A DNA stretch of 64,000 nt. It comes from Streptomyces sp. CB02366 (lineage in GTDB: Bacteria; Actinomycetota; Actinomycetes; Streptomycetales; Streptomycetaceae). Shown here piece by piece: positions 33,939 to 41,914 of this stretch; the first letter of the stretch is position 1; every line of letters starts with the position of its first letter. The stretch covers positions 248,001-312,000 of the forward strand of contig NZ_LIVT01000005.1 of assembly GCF_001905905.1 (NCBI RefSeq), given 5' to 3'. Position numbers and translations under genes: made by a program. The notes beneath the pieces were generated by a model, which saw nothing but the letters and a program-made list of their open reading frames with translations, was not told the DNA's origin and made no database searches.

Positions 33939-34511
33939 TCAGCCCGCCGCTTCCTTGCGCCGGGCCCGGTACGCCGCGACGTGGAGCCGGTTCCCGCACG
34001 TACGGCTGGAGCAGTAGCGGCGGGAGCGGTTGCGCGACAGGTCGACGAAGGCGTGCCCGCAGTCCGGCGCCTCGCAGCGCCGCAGCCGCTCCTGCTCGCC
34101 CGCCACGATGATGAACGCCAGCGCCATGCCGCAGTCGGCCGCGAGGTGGTCGGCGATCGAGGCGTCCGGCGCGAAGTAGTGCACGTGCCAGTCGTAGCCG
34201 TCGTGGTCGGTGAGCTGGGGGGTGGTCCCGGCGGCTGCGACGAGCCGGTTGACCAGGTCGGCCGCGGTACGGGGGTCGGGGGCCGCGAAGACCTCCGCGA
34301 AGCGTGCCCGGACGTCGCGCACGGCGGACAGGTCCCTCACGCCGAGGGCGCCGACCCCGCTGATGTGATGCCGCTCCGCGAAGGCGTACAGCGCCGCCAC
34401 GTCGGGAAGGCCGTCCGCGGGGTCGTCCCGGGGCGGCTCGCTCTCCGGTGCGGTGTTCACCAGATCGACCACCGTGTCGAGGGCGATCCGGGTGTCGTGA
34501 GGGATCAGCAC
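33939..34511 (-). CDS. CGNR zinc-finger protein
   Basis: 190 residues. The C-terminal CGNR domain has CEAPDCGHAFVDLSRN, then RRYCSSRTCGNRLHVAAYR, a four-Cys zinc site thought to bind DNA or RNA. The N-terminal part is the ABATE-like region (DTVVDLVNT). A regulatory role is likely but targets are unknown. GTG 34511 has GGGAG about six bases upstream. Confidence 0.85.
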   Translation of the reverse strand: MLIPHDTRIALDTVVDLVNTAPESEPPRDDPADGLPDVAALYAFAERHHISGVGALGVRDLSAVRDVRARFAEVFAAPDPRTAADLVNRLVAAAGTTPQLTDHDGYDWHVHYFAPDASIADHLAADCGMALAFIIVAGEQERLRRCEAPDCGHAFVDLSRNRSRRYCSSRTCGNRLHVAAYRARRKEAAG

Positions 34512-34646
34512 GCTTCGCTCCCTGGCCTCCGGCGGGCGGGCGCCCGCCGATGGCGGCTGACTCTACTGGCTCGCCGTGCCGGCTCCGGGCCCGGCGGGGG
34601 GCGGAACGAGCCCCTCCGGCGACGGGGAGCGGAGGGGGCGAACGCG

Positions 34647-34688
34647 TCGGCGCCGTCGCCGCGGTGGGTTCCGCGACGACGGCGCCGA
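34647..34688 (-). terminator. Terminator downstream of ssgB
   Basis: Perfect 12-base arms TCGGCGCCGTCG and CGACGGCGCCGA with an inner CCGCGG/CCGCG stem, lying after the ssgB stop on the minus strand. Confidence 0.6.
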
Positions 34689-34762
34689 TGTCAGCCCTAT
34701 GCGGTTGTCGCGGCGACGCCGTCGCCCCGAGTCGGACGGCGTCGTGCGGCTCTCTGCCTGGC

Positions 34763-35176
34763 TCAGCTCTCGGCCAGGATGTGGGAGAGCTCCGTGTCCA
34801 GATCGAAGTGGCGATGTTCGGTGCCGGGCGGAACCGCGGCGTCGGTCCTCTTCAGGAACGACTCCAGGGCCCGCGCCGGAGCTTCGAGCAGGGCTTCGCC
34901 CTCCGGGGAACTCAGGGCGATGCAGACGACGCCTTGACCGTGACTACGAGATGGCCAGACGCGGACGTCACCGGTGCCGGTGGGCCTGTGCAGCCCCTCG
35001 GCGAGGAGGTCGCGGGCGAATACCCATTCGACCGTCTCCTCCGCTCCGGTGTGGAAGGTGGCGTGCACGGCATAGGGATCGGCCGTGGCATACCGCAGGC
35101 CCGCAGGTACAGGCAGTGAGGACTCGCTCGACACAACGAGGCGCAGGTGCAGCTCGCAGCTGACCGTGGTGTTCAT
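34763..35176 (-). CDS. ssgB: SsgB, sporulation-specific septum site regulator
   Basis: Recruits FtsZ to future sporulation septa in aerial hyphae and works with SsgA. The product is exactly 137 residues (MNTTVSCELHLRLVVSS to LDTELSHILAES), the length of S. coelicolor SsgB, and the body (VEWVFARDLLAEGLHRPTG, VCIALSSPEGEALLEAP) matches the SsgA-like family. ATG 35176 is chosen on protein similarity; the ribosome site is weak. The divergent region (35177-35366) is about 190 bases and holds a symmetrical AT-rich site. A GTTT motif about 100 bases upstream could be a sigma-B-type -35, but I cannot confirm it. No TTA codon seen. Confidence 0.95.
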   Translation of the reverse strand: MNTTVSCELHLRLVVSSESSLPVPAGLRYATADPYAVHATFHTGAEETVEWVFARDLLAEGLHRPTGTGDVRVWPSRSHGQGVVCIALSSPEGEALLEAPARALESFLKRTDAAVPPGTEHRHFDLDTELSHILAES

Positions 35177-35308
35177 AAGCGCCAGGGCCTTTCGCTCAGT
35201 GTGCGCTCGGGGATTCGCACGTCGGCGAAATCGACATGCCACCTACGGTGGCGTTGTAAACCCCTCTGACCCATTTGTGATGCTTCGGATCCCCCGCTCG
35301 GCGGCGTG

Positions 35309-35321
35309 TAACTTTGAGTTA
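35309..35321. promoter_or_regulatory. AT-rich palindrome between ssgB and the divergent membrane gene
   Basis: TAACTTTGAGTTA has perfect 5-base arms around TTG and stands out in base composition. It lies 133 bases before ssgB and 46 before the divergent gene, a position suited to a shared operator. Confidence 0.35.
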
Positions 35322-35366
35322 TGCACCCATTCCGGTGACGACGACGGGTCGGGTAAGTTGAGTTTC

Positions 35367-35822
35367 ATGAACGCGGAGAGTGACGAGCGGACCAAGGTCG
35401 CGGAGCAGACCGACGCGGCGGCCGCCACGGGGGAACCGGACCGGGAGGAACGCGAGCTGGGCTCGCGGGCCCCGGGCTTCATCAAGGCGTCGAAGGCGCT
35501 GCACCTGAGCTGGCAGGTCGGCGTCTTCATCGTCGGGCTCGGGGTCGTGATCGCGGGGGTGCTCATGCTGGTGCTGCCCGGCCCCGGCTGGCTGGTGATC
35601 TTCGGCGGCATGGCGATCTGGGCGACCGAGTTCGTCTGGGCCCAGCTCGTGCTGCGCTGGACCAAGCGCAAGGTCACCGAGGCCGCCCAGCGGGCGCTCG
35701 ACCCCAAGGTCCGGCGGCGCAACGTCATCCTCACCACCGTCGGTCTGGTGATCGTGGCGGTGCTGGCCGGGATCTACGTCTGGAAGTTCGGGCTCACCAT
35801 GCCGTGGAAGATCAGCGAGTGA
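35367..35822 (+). CDS. TIGR02611-type membrane protein (PGPGW motif)
   Basis: 151 residues. An acidic N-terminal tail is followed by two close helices around LMLVLPGPGWLVIFGG, the hallmark of this actinobacterial family, and a third near the C-terminus (VILTTVGLVIVAVLAGIYVW). Role unknown. The frame opens at 35085, but ATG 35367 begins the acidic tail. TAAGTT (35354-35359) ends seven bases before the ATG, so the transcript may be leaderless, although a -35 at correct spacing is not evident. Divergent from ssgB. Confidence 0.85.
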   Translation: MNAESDERTKVAEQTDAAAATGEPDREERELGSRAPGFIKASKALHLSWQVGVFIVGLGVVIAGVLMLVLPGPGWLVIFGGMAIWATEFVWAQLVLRWTKRKVTEAAQRALDPKVRRRNVILTTVGLVIVAVLAGIYVWKFGLTMPWKISE

Positions 35823-35876
35823 TCCCGGCCCGGTCCGGAAGCGCCGCTGACATGGGGTAATGTTTGCGGTGCGCCC

Positions 35877-35948
35877 GGGCGATTAGCTCAGTGGGAGAGC
35901 GCTTCGTTCACACCGAAGAGGTCACTGGTTCGAACCCAGTATCGCCCA
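35877..35948 (+). tRNA. tRNA-Val (anticodon CAC)
   Basis: Acceptor GGGCGAT/ATCGCCC, anticodon arm CTTCG-TTCACAC-CGAAG, T arm CTGGTTCGAACCCAG. CCA not encoded. Identical to the copy at 38883-38954. Confidence 0.96.
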
Positions 35949-35954
35949 CCCGGA

Positions 35955-35995
35955 CAGAGGGCCCGGGAGACGGATTCCGTCTCCCGGGCCCTCTG
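35955..35995 (+). terminator. Terminator of tRNA-Val(CAC), first copy
   Basis: Nearly gapless 41-base palindrome with 20-base arms, six bases after the tRNA. Confidence 0.8.
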
Positions 35996-36007
35996 CGTTG
36001 CCCGCTT

Positions 36008-36049
36008 CCCGGCTCCGGGGCCGCCGCTCATGGCGGCCCCGGAGCCGGG
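36008..36049 (-). terminator. Terminator of the large membrane-protein gene
   Basis: 18-base arms (inner part GGCTCCGGGGCCGCC) with a six-base loop, eight bases after the stop at 36057 on the minus strand. Confidence 0.75.
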
Positions 36050-36056
36050 GCGGTGC

Positions 36057-38780
36057 TCACCGCATCCGACCCAGCGCGTCCTTCAGCCGGCGGGCGTCGC
36101 GCAGCCGCTGCTCGTAGGTCGCGCCCACCACCAGCAGGAGCAGCCCCGCCAGGGCCGGCGGCAGCCACCGGGGGAGCGCCCCCGCCACCTGCACCACGTA
36201 CGGGGCCAGCTCGTGCAGCCCGTCCAGCGCCAGCACCGCCCCGCCCAGGATCAGCAGCGCCTGGAGGCGGTGGCGCGCTCCCAGCAGGGTGATCACCAGC
36301 GCCGCCGTCCCCAGCGCCAGCGGTCGCACCCAGTCCGGGTCGGTCCAGGCGACCGCCAGGCTCGGCAGCAGCGTCGCCGCGAGCCCCGGCCCGTACGCCG
36401 TCCAGGAGGACGCCTCCGGGTCCTTGCGCCGCCGCAGGAAACCGACCACCAGCGCGGGCACCGTCACCGGCAGCGTGTACGCCTCGGGGAACGACACCCC
36501 CGAAGCCGCCAGCCGCACCCAGGCGGCCAGCACGAACAGTCCCGCCGCCGACCGCCCCGCCACCGGCCGCCGCTCGGGCCGCACCGCGGCGCCCGCCGCC
36601 AGCACCCCGCACAGCGCCAGCGTCAGGGCCAGGAACGGCGCGTCGGCCGCCGACAGCCCCACCGCGACCAGCGCACCCGGCACGCCCGCCAGTTCCACCG
36701 GCACTGCCACCGGGTTCCGCCGCAGCCGCGCCCCCAGCAGCACCGTCAGGGCGGGCGTCAGCAGCAGCAGCGGCGCGGACTCATGCCCAGCGAGCCCCAG
36801 GGACCGGCCCGCGAAACCCGTGAGCACCGTGCCCCAGACCACCGCGGCGACGGCGAACACCGCACGCGGCACCCCGGCCCCCGCCCGGAACGCCGCCCCC
36901 GCGAACAGGGCGGCCAGCGCGGCGAACACCGCGTAGGACGCCCCTTCGGAGGCCAGCGACAACAGCCCGGCGCTCACCGCCCCGGCCACCGCCGCCGCCG
37001 ACGCGGTCACCGCCACCGCCGCCGAAGCCCGCCCGCCGCTTCCCGCGCCCCGTACGGCCAGGGCGAGCAGGCCGGCCACCAGCAGCGTCTCGGCCACCAC
37101 GGCGAGGGCGTACGGCACGTCCAGTACCGCCCCGGCCGACAGCAGCGCGCCCCAGCCGAGCGCCACCGCCCCGGCGCCCGCAGCCCCGCGCAGCGCCGCC
37201 CCGGAGGGCCACCCGCGGGCGCGGCCCCCGCCGACGGCGTACCAGGGCGCTCCCGCGGGGCCCCCGGCGTACCAGGGCGCTCCGGTCCCGTACGCCGCCG
37301 TTCCGGGCGCCCCCGGCGGCCTGCCGCCCGGCACGCCCGCACCCGGCGCCCCGGCCTCCGGCGCCCCGGCCTCCGGCGCCCCGGGCGCGCCCGGCTCCCG
37401 CACCGTCAGCGGCGCGACGGCACGCACCAGCGACGGCCACCACCGGTACGCCGAACCCAGCAGCCCGGCCGCCAGGGCGAGCACCACCGGCGCCGCGGCC
37501 GACTCCGACCACGGCAGCGTCGAGCCCAGCGCGGACCGGAAGCCCTGCGGCGACCCCGCCCATACGTCCGACAACAGCGTGATCGGGCCCAGCAGCACCG
37601 CCGCGACCGACGGGACCGATCCCGCCAGGGCTCCGGCCGCCACCGCCGCCGACGCCACCAGCACCCCGCGCGCCGCGTCCTTCGGCAGCCGGGTCCGCAG
37701 GACCGCGGTCAGGGCGAGGCCGCACAGCAGGTACGCGAGCACCCGCCAGCCGTCCGCCACCGCCGCCGCGGGAACGCCGCCCACCGCCGCCACCGCGGCG
37801 AGCCCCGCCACCACGCCGCCCACGAGCGCGAAGCCCTTCGGGGCGCGCCACGCACCGGCCAGGGCCGCCGCCGCTGCCGCCAGCAGCAGCGCGCCCGGCG
37901 CCAGAGCGCCGATCGGCCCGGAGGCCGTCGCGGACAGCGTCAGGCCCACCAGCAAGGCCGAGAGACCCAGCACCGAACCGCCGACGCACGCGGTGATCCG
38001 CACCCCCGGGCCCCGGCCCCGCAGCGCGATCACCCCGTCCATCACCGCGGTCGCCAGCAGCGCCCAGCCGACCACCGGCGCCGGCGCGCCCGCGGCCCAC
38101 GCCCAGAACAGCAGCGGCCACTGCGCCAGCACCACGGCGACCGGCAGCGGCAGGCGCAACGTGCCGAGCGCCAGGCCGTACGCCGTCCACAGCGCCGCCA
38201 GCACCGCGCAGGCGACGGCCGTGAAGCCGAGCCCGTCCGCGTCCGGGGCCGCCACGGCGTGGACCGCGTAGACGTCGAGCAGGGTCAGCACCAGCGCCAG
38301 AGCCGTCAGCGCCTCGGCGGTCGCGGTCAGCCCGCGCCGCAGCAGCACCGCCGGGGCGGCCAGGGCGCCCAGGGTCACCACGGACAGCACGGCCGACCGG
38401 CCGCCGATCCCCATCGAGCCCCAGCTCACCAGGGTGAAGGCGACGGCCGCGACCGCCAGCAGCAGCCCGCCCAGCGTCAGCAAGACGTTCTGCGCGCTGC
38501 GCGGCGCGGACGCCCCCTTCCCGGGGACGTAGCCCCACGGCTGTGCCGGAGCGGCCGGCCCGCCGCCGGGCGGTGCGCCCCAGGCCGACGGGTTCCAGCC
38601 GGGGGCGGCGGCCGGGACGGGCGGCCGCAGCGCGGCGAGCAGCCAGGCGCGCCGGGTCAGCAGCTGGGCGCGGCGGGCGTCCAGCTCGGCCAGTTCTCGG
38701 TCGAGGCGGGCCAGTTCCTCGGCGGGCGGGGGCACAGGTTCCATGCGGGGAGTGTGGTCCCGGCCACCCGGCTCGTACAT
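36057..38780 (-). CDS. Large polytopic membrane protein (SCO7613 C-terminal-domain type)
   Basis: 907 residues, mostly hydrophobic, with more than twenty possible helices. A short N-terminal coil (EELARLDRELAELDARRAQ) and a Pro/Gly/Ala linker precede the membrane part. A second low-complexity linker in the middle (PEAGAPEAGAPGAG, then GAPWYAGGPAGAPWY) divides two membrane halves. I recall such proteins being named for a SCO7613 C-terminal domain; the function is unknown. ATG 38780 is used; ATG 38744 (MEPVPPP) is also possible. Flanked by two identical tRNA-Val genes. Confidence 0.8.
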   Translation of the reverse strand: MYEPGGRDHTPRMEPVPPPAEELARLDRELAELDARRAQLLTRRAWLLAALRPPVPAAAPGWNPSAWGAPPGGGPAAPAQPWGYVPGKGASAPRSAQNVLLTLGGLLLAVAAVAFTLVSWGSMGIGGRSAVLSVVTLGALAAPAVLLRRGLTATAEALTALALVLTLLDVYAVHAVAAPDADGLGFTAVACAVLAALWTAYGLALGTLRLPLPVAVVLAQWPLLFWAWAAGAPAPVVGWALLATAVMDGVIALRGRGPGVRITACVGGSVLGLSALLVGLTLSATASGPIGALAPGALLLAAAAAALAGAWRAPKGFALVGGVVAGLAAVAAVGGVPAAAVADGWRVLAYLLCGLALTAVLRTRLPKDAARGVLVASAAVAAGALAGSVPSVAAVLLGPITLLSDVWAGSPQGFRSALGSTLPWSESAAAPVVLALAAGLLGSAYRWWPSLVRAVAPLTVREPGAPGAPEAGAPEAGAPGAGVPGGRPPGAPGTAAYGTGAPWYAGGPAGAPWYAVGGGRARGWPSGAALRGAAGAGAVALGWGALLSAGAVLDVPYALAVVAETLLVAGLLALAVRGAGSGGRASAAVAVTASAAAVAGAVSAGLLSLASEGASYAVFAALAALFAGAAFRAGAGVPRAVFAVAAVVWGTVLTGFAGRSLGLAGHESAPLLLLTPALTVLLGARLRRNPVAVPVELAGVPGALVAVGLSAADAPFLALTLALCGVLAAGAAVRPERRPVAGRSAAGLFVLAAWVRLAASGVSFPEAYTLPVTVPALVVGFLRRRKDPEASSWTAYGPGLAATLLPSLAVAWTDPDWVRPLALGTAALVITLLGARHRLQALLILGGAVLALDGLHELAPYVVQVAGALPRWLPPALAGLLLLVVGATYEQRLRDARRLKDALGRMR

Positions 38781-38839
38781 GCGCTCGGATACTCACTTCC
38801 CGGACTGGGGGCACTGAGTAGAGCCTCACCGGAAGCGGT

Positions 38840-38869
38840 TTGAACGAAGCCCGCGGAGCCCTGTATGGT
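38840..38869 (+). promoter_or_regulatory. Promoter of the second tRNA-Val(CAC)
   Basis: TTGAAC (38840-38845), 18 bases, TATGGT (38864-38869), 13 bases before the tRNA. Confidence 0.7.
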
Positions 38870-38882
38870 TCAACCCGTTCCC

Positions 38883-38954
38883 GGGCGATTAGCTCAGTGG
38901 GAGAGCGCTTCGTTCACACCGAAGAGGTCACTGGTTCGAACCCAGTATCGCCCA
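38883..38954 (+). tRNA. tRNA-Val (anticodon CAC)
   Basis: Same 72 bases as 35877-35948, including a few flanking bases on each side, but with its own promoter and terminator. Confidence 0.96.
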
Positions 38955-38959
38955 CCGGG

Positions 38960-38996
38960 GAAAGCCGGTCCGCAGACGTCACGCGGACCGGCTTTC
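38960..38996. terminator. Terminator between tRNA-Val and the exonuclease gene
   Basis: 14-base arms GAAAGCCGGTCCGC and GCGGACCGGCTTTC with a nine-base loop. The arms end in A/T runs, giving a T-tract on both strands. Confidence 0.85.
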
Positions 38997-39021
38997 GCAT
39001 GTCCGGGACCGCTGCGGCCCC

Positions 39022-39747
39022 TCATGCCGCCGCGGGCAGGTCCGGGCGCAGCGGCCACGACGGGTCCACCGTCTCCGGCGTCCCGCTCTTCGCGAACCAC
39101 GCCTCCAGGCCCCGCGCCTGGGCCGCGTGCCAGGTCGCCTGGAGAGCGTGCAGTTCGGACGGCGACAGCCGCTCCAGCCGGTGCGAGAACCGTCGGCACA
39201 CCGCTCGTACCAGCTCCAGCGAGGCCGTCGCGTCGGCCGCCGCGTCATGGGCCCCGTCGAGCACCACCTCGTACCGCGCGCACAGGTCCGTGAGCGTGCG
39301 GCGGCCCTTGCGGTAGCGGTCCAGGTGCTTGTCCAGCACCCGCGGGTCCACCACCCGCATCGGGGCCCCGTCGAGGTACCCGGCCAGCGACGACGCCCGG
39401 TGCCGCCTCAACTCCCGGTCCAGCAGCGTCAGGTCGAAGGGCGCGTTCATCACGACGAGCGGTCGGCCCGTCGCACAGCTCTCCGTCAGCGCGCGGGCTA
39501 TCTCGTCCATCACCGGCGCGGGCCACCGCCCGTTGCGCTGGAGGTGGTCGTCGGTCAGGCCGTGGATCCCGGTCGCCGCGGGCGGGACCGGAACCCCCGG
39601 GTTGACCAGCCACCGGGTGACGCGGACGCGACCGCCCGCGGTGTCCTGCGCGACGAGAGCGGCCGAAACGATCCGGTCCCGCTCGACGTCCACGCCTGTC
39701 GTCTCCGTGTCAAAAGCGGCCAGTGGCCCCTCGAACCAGTGCGTCAT
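39022..39747 (-). CDS. 3'-5' exonuclease, DnaQ-like DEDDh family
   Basis: 241 residues. Exo I is FDTETTGVD (D13, E15), Exo II includes NAPFDLTLL, and Exo III is HDAAADATASLEL, so the four acidic residues and the histidine are present. It resembles free-standing DNA polymerase III epsilon-like exonucleases of actinobacteria rather than the polymerase subunit itself. The frame extends to 39966, but ATG 39747 has AGGAG about eight bases upstream and starts just before Exo I. Confidence 0.9.
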   Translation of the reverse strand: MTHWFEGPLAAFDTETTGVDVERDRIVSAALVAQDTAGGRVRVTRWLVNPGVPVPPAATGIHGLTDDHLQRNGRWPAPVMDEIARALTESCATGRPLVVMNAPFDLTLLDRELRRHRASSLAGYLDGAPMRVVDPRVLDKHLDRYRKGRRTLTDLCARYEVVLDGAHDAAADATASLELVRAVCRRFSHRLERLSPSELHALQATWHAAQARGLEAWFAKSGTPETVDPSWPLRPDLPAAA

Positions 39748-39974
39748 CTCCGAACTCCTCGCACCCGCACGGCAGATGGAGTGATTCCTCTGCCCGATAT
39801 CGGTGATACCCGGACCGTTTGCCGGATACGCCGTTTGCGGGCGGTCCGATGCGGTGACAACACAGGTGTGACGTCGAGGAGTTGTTCCCGGCGCCTCTCG
39901 ATCCGTCCCGCCCACGACATCGCGACGGCAGCCCGCCTGCCGTCGGCCGGCACGCCCGGAAGGCACACGGAGCC

Positions 39975-40562
39975 ATGGCGCTCGCGCAGCCCGACCCCGG
40001 GGGAACCGCCCGAGCCGAGGCCCCCGGGCCCCGGCCGCCCGACGCGCCGCTGCGCGGCTCCCTCGCCACCACCGCCTGCATGGAGACCCTTCAGGTGGGC
40101 TACCTGCACGCCGCCGCGGCGGCCGCCGGCTGCTCCCTGTCCCAGCCCTTCCCCGACAACGGCGTCGACTGGCACGTGAGCCACGGGGCCGCGGCCCACA
40201 CCGTCGACGACGAGGTGACCATCAAGGTGCAGCTCAAGTGCACCTACCAGATACCGCCGCACCCGGCGGGCGGGGCGTTCCCCTTCACCCTCGACAACGC
40301 CCACCTCGTCAAACTCGCCCGCGACCCGGTGACGGTGCACAAGATCCTGGTCGTGATGATCGTCCCCCGCAGCCAGGGCGACTGGCTGCGCGCCGGACCG
40401 GCCGGCCTCGACCTGCGCCACTGCTGCTACTGGACCAACCTGGCCGGCCACCCGGTGACGGGCCGGCGCCGGACCACTGTGCGCGTCCCGACCTCGCGGA
40501 TCTTCGACGACCGCGCGCTCTGCGACATCATGGCCCGGGTCGGGGCCGGAGGGAGACCCTGA
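39975..40562 (+). CDS. DUF4365-type protein, probable PD-(D/E)XK nuclease fold
   Basis: 195 residues. The segment ATTACMETLQVGYLHAAAAA, then DNGVDWHV and IKVQLKCT, follows the DUF4365 pattern: an N-terminal helix, an Asp strand and a QxK strand, as in PD-(D/E)XK nucleases. The enzymatic role is inferred, not shown. ATG 39975 is the likely start; GGAG lies very close to it, so initiation may be inefficient. Its TGA shares a base with the ATG of the next gene (TGATG), so the two are co-translated. Confidence 0.7.
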   Translation: MALAQPDPGGTARAEAPGPRPPDAPLRGSLATTACMETLQVGYLHAAAAAAGCSLSQPFPDNGVDWHVSHGAAAHTVDDEVTIKVQLKCTYQIPPHPAGGAFPFTLDNAHLVKLARDPVTVHKILVVMIVPRSQGDWLRAGPAGLDLRHCCYWTNLAGHPVTGRRRTTVRVPTSRIFDDRALCDIMARVGAGGRP

Positions 40563-41815
40563 TGCACCGGTCGATGGACGAGCCCACCGGCGGGACGGGA
40601 CCGCCCGCCGCCCGCTCCCACCCCGCCGCCCGCTCCTGGCCCCCGCCGCTCGCCGAGGGGGGTGCGGAGCCGCCCGACCCCGCCGTCCTCGGCGCGCTGC
40701 TGCGGCGGTACGGCTGGCAGCGGCGCGGGGGAGCGCCCGGCCGGTACGGCCGCTGGACCCCGCCCGGGCCCGGCGCCGGGGCGACCAGCCTGCTGGTGCC
40801 CGAGAGCGCCGCCTTCTCCGACAGCGGAGAGCTGGTGGAGGAGGCTCTCCTCGCCCTGCGCCGCAGCTCCGACCCCTCCGCCCGCGGCATCCTCCTCTCC
40901 CTCACCGTGCCCAGCGACGAGGTCCGCTGGTGGCGCGAGGCCCCCGAGACGGCGGCCGGGGCGGTGGGAGCCGCGGGCTGGAGAGAGGCGGAGGAACTGC
41001 GGTCGGCGGCCCGGCAGGTCCTTCTGGCCGGGGCCCTCGCGGCGCGCCGCCGGGCCGGCTACCACGGGGCCCGCCACCGCCGGAAGGCGCGGGCCGCCCT
41101 GGACGACGTACTGCTCGGGCCGGGGGCGGACGGCCGCGGCCTCACCGCGTACCTCCCCGTCGCCTCCGGGCGCGCCGTCGCCGTCCGGCTCTGCCACGCC
41201 CTGCACGCCACCCGCGACGCGGTGGACTACCAGCGGGCCACCGGCAGCCTGGACGCCTTCGGCAGCGCGGTCGCGGCGGGCGCGGGCCGGGAGCTGACCG
41301 AGGCGCTGATCACCCTGGTGCGCGGCTCCGAGGGGGCCCGCATCGACCTGCGGTGGGCGCCCGCGGTGGGCGTCCCGGACGGCTGCCCGGCCCGCCCCGC
41401 CCCCGTGGAGTTCTCCCCGGGCGACCTGCCGGCCCTGCGCGCCGCCGGGGCCCGCTACCTCCGCGACGAACCCGCCGTACGGGTCCGGCTGACCGGCGCG
41501 GTGGTCCGGCTCCGGCGCTCGGGACCGGGCGGCGCCGGGATCGTACGGCTGCGGGTGCTGGCCGGGGCCGAGGTCGGGCACGTCCGGGTGGAGCTGGACG
41601 AGGAGGCGTACCGAATCGCGGGCCACGCCCACCTGGTGGGGCTGCCGCTGCGGGTGGAGGGGCGGTTGGAGAGCCGGGGCGGCTTCCGGCGGCTCACCGG
41701 GGCCTCGCGGGTCGCACCCGTGCAGGTGGACGAGGCGGAGCGGGACCGGCTGATGAAGGCGCTCCAGGAGAACGTGGACTTCTTCGAGGAGGCGTGCGCG
41801 GGGGAGGAGCCGTAG
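40562..41815 (+). CDS. Unrecognised protein paired with DUF4365 gene, possible C-terminal OB fold
   Basis: 417 residues, no family recognised. The N-terminal half has a helical, Arg-rich part (LAARRRAGYHGARHRRKARA). The C-terminal about 110 residues (VRVRLTGAVVRLRR, IVRLRVLAGAEVGHVRVELD, VGLPLRVEGRLESRGGFRRL) alternate like an OB-fold barrel, which often binds nucleic acid. GGAGGG lies eight bases before ATG 40562. Coupling to a nuclease-like gene suggests the two proteins act together on DNA or RNA; this is inference. Confidence 0.65.
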   Translation: MHRSMDEPTGGTGPPAARSHPAARSWPPPLAEGGAEPPDPAVLGALLRRYGWQRRGGAPGRYGRWTPPGPGAGATSLLVPESAAFSDSGELVEEALLALRRSSDPSARGILLSLTVPSDEVRWWREAPETAAGAVGAAGWREAEELRSAARQVLLAGALAARRRAGYHGARHRRKARAALDDVLLGPGADGRGLTAYLPVASGRAVAVRLCHALHATRDAVDYQRATGSLDAFGSAVAAGAGRELTEALITLVRGSEGARIDLRWAPAVGVPDGCPARPAPVEFSPGDLPALRAAGARYLRDEPAVRVRLTGAVVRLRRSGPGGAGIVRLRVLAGAEVGHVRVELDEEAYRIAGHAHLVGLPLRVEGRLESRGGFRRLTGASRVAPVQVDEAERDRLMKALQENVDFFEEACAGEEP

Positions 41816-41914
41816 GGCCTACCGGAAGGCGTTCGCATCGGGGGCGTACGGCTCGGTACGATTCGCAGTGCTTGGCCATATGAAGGCAGGCATCCCCTCA
41901 GTCAGGAGAGACCG

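Noticed and set aside
36030..38843. 937-residue plus-strand frame over the large membrane protein
   Set aside because: Arg/Gln/His-rich with no fold; the minus-strand frame has regular transmembrane helices.
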